A DNA stretch of 9,719 bases from Clostridiales bacterium UBA5446 (GTDB taxonomy: Bacteria > Bacillota > Clostridia > Oscillospirales > Oscillospiraceae), in the NCBI GenBank assembly GCA_002427465.1, contig DIRC01000029.1:17597-27315 (forward strand), written 5' to 3'. The notes under the pieces are model-generated. The model was not told the DNA's origin and made no database searches. It worked only from the letters and a program-made list of their open reading frames with translations. Shown piece by piece: positions 5,666 through 9,719 of this stretch (positions are counted from its first letter, which is position 1; each line of letters starts with the position of its first letter). Both the position numbers and the translations under genes were made by a program.

Positions 5666-6109
5666 TTAAGTTAAAGCATACAGCGTGGTAGGCTGATAGA
5701 AGCAATGCTGCGTGATCCGGTTGAATTGTACGCCGGATTTGTTATATGGAAAATACGGCGGGCATTGAATCGCAAAAGGATTCATGTACCAGAGGGTCTC
5801 CACGACACCCGGATGGACATTCCCGGCAAGCGCCCAGTCGGCGACCTGATAATGGATATCTTCGGCAGGAATGTTCCATATGTTCTGGGGGTTTGGCTGG
5901 CCGCCCACCTCGGTCAGATAGCAGGTGAATTGATAAGGCTGTTCCAGAATTCTGCGCAGATCGCCCTGGCCCACCCTGAGATATTCACCATATGCGACGT
6001 GGACTCTGTTCATAATGGTGGAGGCGACGGCCTTCATGCCGTCAAGGCCCTCGCCGCCGGCCTCGCACTTTATCATCCGTGCAAATAGTTCCCTTGTTGA
6101 CATCGGCAT
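5666..6109 (-). CDS. cwlJ: CwlJ/SleB-family cell wall hydrolase (spore cortex lytic enzyme)
   Basis: The protein has 147 residues and is filled by one Hydrolase_2 (SleB/CwlJ) domain. The N-terminal LFARMIKCEAGGEG holds the likely catalytic Glu (E16), followed by GMKAVASTIMNRV and the PYQFTC motif, and the C-terminus has WYMNPFAIQCPPYFPYNKSG. These enzymes cut spore cortex peptidoglycan during germination. There is no signal peptide and no peptidoglycan-binding domain, and the length is close to that of Bacillus CwlJ, which favours CwlJ over the secreted SleB. ATG 6109 has AGGAG 8 nt upstream; a second ATG two codons later is less well placed. It is the first gene of a two-gene unit with the GerQ-like gene and is divergent from the second Crp-type regulator. 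Confidence 0.88.
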   Translation of the reverse strand: MPMSTRELFARMIKCEAGGEGLDGMKAVASTIMNRVHVAYGEYLRVGQGDLRRILEQPYQFTCYLTEVGGQPNPQNIWNIPAEDIHYQVADWALAGNVHPGVVETLWYMNPFAIQCPPYFPYNKSGVQFNRITQHCFYQPTTLYALT

Positions 6110-6150
6110 ATTTGTTTCTCCTGGTATCAGTACCTGTCTGCGTTCATTAC

Positions 6151-6180
6151 ATTATACTCGCAGCGCGGGTCCAATGATAC
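6151..6180 (-). promoter_or_regulatory. Possible promoter of the cwlJ-gerQ unit, maybe sporulation-specific
   Basis: On the minus strand TATAAT lies at 6156-6151, about 42 nt before the ATG at 6109. There is no sigma-A -35 at 17 bp. GTATC (6180-6176) lies 18-19 bp upstream, weakly like a forespore-sigma -35. Given the product a sporulation sigma factor is expected, but the match does not decide which. Confidence 0.3.
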
Positions 6181-6228
6181 ACGGGCCGGTTTTTGGGGCC
6201 AGGCGGCGGGCGCGTGCGCATATTGCGA

Positions 6229-6257
6229 TTGACATTGCGCCGGGGAGAAGGTATCAT
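6229..6257 (+). promoter_or_regulatory. Sigma-A promoter of the regulator-ABC operon
   Basis: A perfect TTGACA (6229-6234) and TATCAT (6252-6257) are 17 bp apart, with the start predicted near 6264. This leaves about 26 nt of leader before ATG 6290 and makes the upstream ATG at 6269 unlikely. The direct repeat ATTGCG (6222-6227 and 6234-6239) and a weak GCGCA/TGCGC dyad (6216-6220, 6236-6240) overlap the -35 and may be operator elements. Confidence 0.75.
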
Positions 6258-6289
6258 ATCTGTGCCAAATGGGACAGGTAGGAGGGAAT

Positions 6290-6979
6290 ATGGAGTTTTC
6301 GCAGCTGAATGAGGAAGAAAAACGCCTTTTGGACGGGATTTTTCTTTTTGAGAACGCAGATCCTTTATCTGTCGGCCGGATGATCGGGGACCCGCTTTGC
6401 ACGCTGGAGACGTTCCGCCGGGGCGACGTGATCTACAGCGCCCGCCGCTACAGCCGGAGCGTGGGGTGCGTGCTTTCCGGCCAGGTGCGGGTGAGCAAGG
6501 CCGCGGCGGACAGCCGCCGCTATATCATGAAGACTCTGACGCCGGGGGAATGCTTTGGCGCGGCAGCCGTGTTCTGCAATTGTCCGGAATACGTGACGGT
6601 GCTGGATGCGAGATGCCCGTGCCGGATCGTGTTTTTTCCCCAGACGCTTTTGGAAAGCCTGATGGCGGAATGCCCCGCTGTCGCCATGAACTATATCCGG
6701 TTCCTATCGGATAGGATACGGTTTCTTAATGACAGAATTCAGAGCCTTATCAGCCCCAGTGCCTGCCAGGCTCTGGCGGCTTTCCTGATGGACTGCTGTA
6801 CCGGCGGAAAAACGGCCATAGTGCTGGCGGGCAGCATCGCGTCCCTGGCGGATCGGCTGAATATCGGGCGGTCTTCGCTTTACAGGGCCTTCGGCCAGTT
6901 GGAGCGCCGGGGCCTGATCGCAAGGGAAGGCAAGCGCATTCGGATACTCGACCCCGACGGCCTGTCAAGGCACATATAA
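6290..6979 (+). CDS. Crp/Fnr-family transcriptional regulator, Cys-rich, heading an ABC operon
   Basis: The protein has 229 residues, about the usual length of the family. The N-terminal cNMP-binding-like beta-roll (about 20-120) includes FRRGDVIY, GCVLSGQVRVSK and LTPGECFGAAAVF, the position of the phosphate-binding cassette. A dimerisation helix follows at about 129-152 (MNYIRFLSDRIRFLNDRIQ). The C-terminal helix-turn-helix at about 182-210 has LADRLNIGRSSLYRAFGQLE, with R194, S195 and R199 where CRP has R180, E181 and R185. Cys residues are frequent: C37, C60, C88, two CxC motifs (C96/C98 and C109/C111), C128, C159, C169 and C170. AGGAGG (6280-6285) lies 4 nt before ATG 6290; an in-frame ATG at 6269 would start almost at the transcript 5' end. 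It is cotranscribed with the three ABC genes and probably controls them. The effector is unknown. Confidence 0.88.
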   Translation: MEFSQLNEEEKRLLDGIFLFENADPLSVGRMIGDPLCTLETFRRGDVIYSARRYSRSVGCVLSGQVRVSKAAADSRRYIMKTLTPGECFGAAAVFCNCPEYVTVLDARCPCRIVFFPQTLLESLMAECPAVAMNYIRFLSDRIRFLNDRIQSLISPSACQALAAFLMDCCTGGKTAIVLAGSIASLADRLNIGRSSLYRAFGQLERRGLIAREGKRIRILDPDGLSRHI

Positions 6980-7003
6980 AAGTATAACTGCGTGGAGGAC
7001 AAA

Positions 7004-7984
7004 ATGAACATGAAACGAATGGGATCGCTGCTGCTGGGAACGCTCCTGCTTGCCGGCATCCTGGCGGGCTGCGGCGCAAAGGAATCGGAAACCGTAAGGG
7101 CGGGCTTCCTCAAGGGCCCCACCGGAATCGGCGCGGCACATTTTATGGATAGGGCCGAAGCCGGGGAATTTAATGAGAATTATGAGATTATGCTGGAATC
7201 GGACGCTTCTGTTATTGCCACAGCCGTCATGTCTAAGGAGTTGGACATTGCCGCGGTGCCGACTAACGTTGCCGCCGCGTTATATCAGAAAACCGACGGC
7301 GGCGTGAGTATTCTGGCTGTTAATACGCTGGGCGTCCTGTATGTTCTGGAAAAGGGCGAAAGCGTTAACGAGGTGTCCGATCTGGCGGGCAAAACGCTCT
7401 ATGCCACAGGCCGGGCCTCAAACCCGGAATATGTGCTTAATTATATTTTGGAGCAGAACGGGCTTGCCGCCGGGGAGGATGTGCTTGTGGAATATATGAC
7501 CCCGGACGAGATTGTTGCGCGCATGCTGTCGGAGGAGACCGGGATTTGTATGCTTCCGGTGCCTTATGCGACGACGCTGCTGCTGAAGGATAGTGGCGTC
7601 CGCACCGCCCTCAGCCTGACCGAGGAATGGGCGGCCGTGGGCGGCGGGAGCGTTCTTACCCAGGGCTGCGTCATTGTCCGGAAAGGTGCCGTCAGCGACG
7701 CGGCGATTGCGGATTTTCTTCTGGCCTACGGCGAATCCATCGCCTATATGTCCGACGGGGCTAATCTTGACGGGGCCGCCGCCCTGGCGGTAAAGTATGA
7801 GATCGTCGGCAGCGAACCCGTTGCCAGGGCCGCGATACCCGCCTGTAACCTGACCTTTATTACGGGCGCAGACGAACTTAAGTCCGGCCTTGAGGAATAT
7901 TATGAGGTACTTTTCGCCGCCGATCCCGCGTCCATAGGCAGGGCAGTTCCCGATGACGGGATCTATTATGATTACGCCGGATAG
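7004..7984 (+). CDS. ABC transporter solute-binding lipoprotein, NitT/TauT (NMT1/SsuA-like) family
   Basis: The protein has 326 residues, with a lipoprotein signal: MNMKRMGSLLLGTLLLAGIL followed by lipobox LAGC (C23). The mature part follows the type II periplasmic-binding fold of COG0715 proteins: KGPTGIGAAHFM near the start, ELDIAAVPTNVAAALYQKT, VNTLGVLYVLEKGESV, DLAGKTLYATGRASNPEYVLNYILEQNGL, and a second-lobe LPVPYATTLL. It is anchored outside the membrane and hands a small solute to the permease. Relatives bind sulfonates, nitrate, thiamine precursors and others, so the substrate cannot be assigned. ATG 7004 has GGAGG 5 nt upstream; a GTG at 6992 overlaps this site. It begins 24 nt after the regulator and its 3' end overlaps the permease start. 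Confidence 0.88.
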   Translation: MNMKRMGSLLLGTLLLAGILAGCGAKESETVRAGFLKGPTGIGAAHFMDRAEAGEFNENYEIMLESDASVIATAVMSKELDIAAVPTNVAAALYQKTDGGVSILAVNTLGVLYVLEKGESVNEVSDLAGKTLYATGRASNPEYVLNYILEQNGLAAGEDVLVEYMTPDEIVARMLSEETGICMLPVPYATTLLLKDSGVRTALSLTEEWAAVGGGSVLTQGCVIVRKGAVSDAAIADFLLAYGESIAYMSDGANLDGAAALAVKYEIVGSEPVARAAIPACNLTFITGADELKSGLEEYYEVLFAADPASIGRAVPDDGIYYDYAG

Positions 7985-8723
7985 CGGGAAAAAGCGCCAC
8001 TTTCTGCCCATCGGGGCGTTCCTGTTCTGGATGGCTGTCTGGCAGGCGGCGGCAATGGCCGTCGGTAATATGTATATTCTTCCTTCCCCCTGGGCCGTAC
8101 TCAAAACCCTGGCCGCTCTCAGCAGCCAGGCGGCTTTCTGGATCTCGGTGCTCTATTCCCTGTCGCGGATTCTTTTGGGGTTTCTCTGCGGTGTGGCAGC
8201 CGGTACGCTGCTGGCGGCGGCGACGCTGCGCTTTAGGGCGGCCGACGCGCTCATTTCTCCGCTCCTGCGTGTCGTTCGCGCCACGCCTGTGGCGTCATTT
8301 ATCATTCTGGCGATCCTCTGGATCGGCAGAAACGGGGTGCCTGCCTTTACGGCCGCGCTGATGGTTACCCCTCTTGTTTGGGGGAATGTGACCCATGCTG
8401 TGGAGAAAACGGACAAGGCATATCTGGAAATGGCAGAGGCCTACCGCTTCGGCCCGGGCAGGAAGCTGCGGCTTATATATGTACCCACCGCCCTTCCCGC
8501 ATGGCGGGCGGCCTGTCTGACCGGAATCGGGCTGGCGTGGAAAGCGGGCATTGCGGCGGAGGTACTGTGCCAGCCGCCCGACGCTATAGGCGCAAAGCTA
8601 TATTATGCGAAGATTTATATCGAAACCCCGGCGCTGTTCGCGTGGACGGCGGTTGTGATCGCTTTGAGCTTTACCATCGAAAAGGGCTTCGCGGCAGTGG
8701 TGGGAAGGAGGGGCGGAGGATGA
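7953..8723 (+). CDS. ABC transporter permease, NitT/TauT family
   Basis: The protein has up to 256 residues, with about six membrane segments (for example 18-38, 66-92, 113-125, 131-146, 187-205 and 228-245). The EAA loop that docks on the ATPase is at about 159-178 (EMAEAYRFGPGRKLRLIYVP), with the typical LPAWRAAC following. The family is the SsuC/TauC type of importer permeases. The start is uncertain: ATG 7953 (with AGGG 9 nt upstream) overlaps the preceding gene by 32 nt, while ATG 7968 (with GGGA 6 nt upstream) overlaps by 17 nt; both precede the first membrane segment. The stop overlaps the ATPase start by 4 nt (ATGA at 8720-8723), indicating tight coupling. Confidence 0.9.
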   Translation: MTGSIMITPDSGKKRHFLPIGAFLFWMAVWQAAAMAVGNMYILPSPWAVLKTLAALSSQAAFWISVLYSLSRILLGFLCGVAAGTLLAAATLRFRAADALISPLLRVVRATPVASFIILAILWIGRNGVPAFTAALMVTPLVWGNVTHAVEKTDKAYLEMAEAYRFGPGRKLRLIYVPTALPAWRAACLTGIGLAWKAGIAAEVLCQPPDAIGAKLYYAKIYIETPALFAWTAVVIALSFTIEKGFAAVVGRRGGG

Positions 8724-9277
8724 TCGGGATTGAAAAGCTATCCTTCTCCTATGGAAACAAGACTGTTTTTGAAGGGCTTTCCCTGGTGTTTCCCGACGGG
8801 ATATGCTGCCTGGAAGGGATCTCCGGGTTTGGAAAAACCACCCTCCTCCGGCTTGTGGCTGGGCTTTTACAGCCTTCCCGCGGGACGATCAGCGGCGTGC
8901 CGGGACGGGTTTCATTTATGTTTCAGGAGGACAGGCTGCTGCCCTGGCTCACTGCAGGGGAAAACGTGGCCGCCGTGCTGCCCAGGGGCCGCGCGGGAGA
9001 GGCGGCCCGGTGGCTGCGTGAAGTTGAGCTGGAAGATGAGCGGGGGGCGCTGCCGGAGAATCTTTCCGGGGGGCAGCGTCGGCGCGTTGCCCTGGCCCGC
9101 GCTCTGGCATTCGGGGGTGATCTGCTGATCATGGACGAACCGCTGGAAGGGCTGGACCCCGGCCTTTCCGCCCGGATGGCGGCGCTGGTCAAAGGCTCGG
9201 TTCGGAACGTGATCGTGACATCTCATTCCGCATATGAGTCGGATCTTTGGGGCGGAACGCGAATCCGATTGGCATGA
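8720..9277 (+). CDS. ABC transporter ATP-binding protein, compact form
   Basis: All nucleotide-binding motifs are present in 185 residues: Walker A GISGFGKTT (33-41), Q-loop MFQEDRLLPW (Q69), signature LSGGQ (115-119), Walker B LLIMDE with catalytic E140, D-loop GLD (144-146) and switch His H169. It energises the permease at 7953. It is short: SsuB/TauB-type ATPases are usually near 240-260 residues, and here the segment between Q-loop and signature is shortened and the C-terminal tail after the H-loop is only about 16 residues. The start ATG 8720 overlaps the permease stop; AGGAGG (8706-8711) is 8 nt upstream. The frame continues open upstream to 8378 but that part is the shadow of the permease gene. 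It ends 25 nt before a strong palindromic terminator. Confidence 0.92.
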   Translation: MIGIEKLSFSYGNKTVFEGLSLVFPDGICCLEGISGFGKTTLLRLVAGLLQPSRGTISGVPGRVSFMFQEDRLLPWLTAGENVAAVLPRGRAGEAARWLREVELEDERGALPENLSGGQRRRVALARALAFGGDLLIMDEPLEGLDPGLSARMAALVKGSVRNVIVTSHSAYESDLWGGTRIRLA

Positions 9278-9302
9278 CCGGTTTTTTTGCGGAACGGAAA
9301 AT

Positions 9303-9336
9303 AAAACAGCGCCTGCCGGCCGGCAGGCGCTGTTTT
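9303..9336. terminator. Bidirectional rho-independent terminator, 34-bp perfect palindrome
   Basis: Two 17-nt arms, AAAACAGCGCCTGCCGG and its exact complement, meet at 9319.5. AAAA on one side and TTTT on the other give a U-tract in either direction. It serves the ABC operon on the plus strand and the minus-strand gene that ends at 9353. Confidence 0.85.
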
Positions 9337-9352
9337 GCCGCTTTGCGGCCTT

Positions 9353-9652
9353 TTATATCGCGGCGGTAATACGTCCAATCCGGATGCCGACGCCGTTTTC
9401 GCGGGCATATTGCTCTACCTCGGCTTTGAGGTTGTCGCTGTTTCTGTTGATCAGTTCCACCGCGATGCGCGCTTTTGTATCCGGCGGCAGCTTGTGCAGG
9501 GTAGCCTTTGCCAGGTTTTCCGGCATCCCGCCCGAAAGCAGGCGGGAGATGGCGCTGTCGGACTCCCGCAGCTTGTCCATCATGAGCGGCAGGTACAGGT
9601 CGATCAGGCCGTCGAAATCGATGTCTTCCAGCGTAATGTCTATGTGTATCAT
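9353..9652 (-). CDS. Hypothetical protein, 99 residues
   Basis: I do not recognise a family. The N-terminus (1-30) is acidic and hydrophobic (MIHIDITLEDIDFDGLIDLY), and the middle has SRLLSGGMPENLAKATLHKL. It is probably a soluble, helix-rich protein; there is no signal peptide, no membrane segment, and no Cys at all. ATG 9652 has GGAG 8 nt upstream and overlaps the stop of an upstream frame as ATGA, so it is the downstream member of a translationally coupled operon that starts beyond the window. It ends just before the bidirectional terminator at 9303-9336. Confidence 0.75.
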   Translation of the reverse strand: MIHIDITLEDIDFDGLIDLYLPLMMDKLRESDSAISRLLSGGMPENLAKATLHKLPPDTKARIAVELINRNSDNLKAEVEQYARENGVGIRIGRITAAI

Positions 9653-9719
9653 TTATCAGTCTCCATTTCGGGAATCAAAACCGGTTTTTTAAGAATTATC
9701 CCATAATTGCTTCGCAATT
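9649..9719 (-). CDS. C-terminal tail of an unidentified gene entering from the right edge
   Basis: On the minus strand a frame is open from the window edge to TGA 9651-9649 and ends SNYGIILKKPVLIPEMETDK. The stop overlaps the next ATG by 4 nt (ATGA), the usual sign of coupled genes, and the ribosome binding site of the next gene lies inside it. Only about 22 codons are visible, so the product cannot be named. Confidence 0.45.
   Translation of the reverse strand, partial: LRSNYGIILKKPVLIPEMETDK

Noticed and set aside
6269..6289. Earlier ATG for the second Crp-type regulator
   Set aside because: It lies about 5 nt after the predicted transcription start and has no ribosome binding site, while ATG 6290 follows AGGAGG.
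8378..8719. Upstream extension of the ATPase frame
   Set aside because: It overlaps the permease gene in another frame; a good ribosome binding site and an ATGA junction mark ATG 8720 as the start.
9234..9706. Two overlapping plus-strand frames at the right edge
   Set aside because: They run through the terminator palindrome and are antisense to the 99-residue minus-strand gene, which has a good ribosome binding site and start.
1..9719. Mobile elements, CRISPR arrays, tRNA or rRNA genes
   Set aside because: No transposase or integrase frame, no regularly spaced repeats and no tRNA- or rRNA-like segments were seen on either strand.

Overview
The window looks like chromosome of an endospore-forming, anaerobic Firmicute (probably class Clostridia), with moderately high GC and AT-rich regulatory gaps. 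The evidence is typical Gram-positive lipoprotein signals with strong AGGAGG-type ribosome binding sites, a CwlJ-type spore-cortex hydrolase next to a GerQ-like spore protein, and NitT/TauT-type ABC proteins of the kind common in Clostridia. A c-type cytochrome lipoprotein implies a respiratory side to its metabolism. The species is not determinable by eye. No tRNA, rRNA, CRISPR array, transposase, phage gene or attachment site was seen.

Layout. (1) 1-606, minus: a Crp/Fnr-family regulator cut by the left edge. (2) 607-877: a divergent control region with a promoter for the regulator, a promoter for the next operon, and a perfect 41-bp palindrome that contains two perfect 16-bp CRP-geometry sites. 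(3) 878-3522, plus: two secreted lipoproteins with sulfite-oxidase-type molybdopterin folds; the first also carries three CxxCH haem c motifs. A strong terminator follows. (4) 3523-3859: a promoter and a GC-rich, hairpin-dense leader, then a small GNAT acetyltransferase and a fused MsrA-MsrB methionine sulfoxide reductase (3860-5136). (5) 5137-5240: a cluster of hairpins between convergent genes. (6) 5241-6109, minus: cwlJ-like and gerQ-like spore genes. (7) 6110-6289: divergent promoters. (8) 6290-9277, plus: a four-gene operon of a second Crp/Fnr-type regulator (Cys-rich), a solute-binding lipoprotein, a permease and a short ATPase. (9) 9303-9336: a perfect palindromic bidirectional terminator. 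(10) 9353-9719, minus: an unidentified 99-residue protein, translationally coupled to the tail of a gene that enters from the right edge.

How the parts fit. The best candidate for an undescribed system is the left third: a Cys-rich Crp/Fnr regulator, a supersymmetric tandem operator placed at about -42.5 and -65.5 of the target promoter (a class II activation geometry), and a pair of extracytoplasmic molybdoenzyme-like lipoproteins, one fused to a triheme domain. The regulator's recognition helix keeps the CRP Arg that reads the G of the half-site and replaces the CRP Glu with Pro, which agrees with TGTAA rather than TGTGA half-sites. The natural inference is a redox- or ligand-controlled extracellular electron-transfer enzyme; its substrate cannot be told from the sequence. 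The other blocks (protein oxidation repair, spore germination, nutrient uptake) appear to be independent transcription units.
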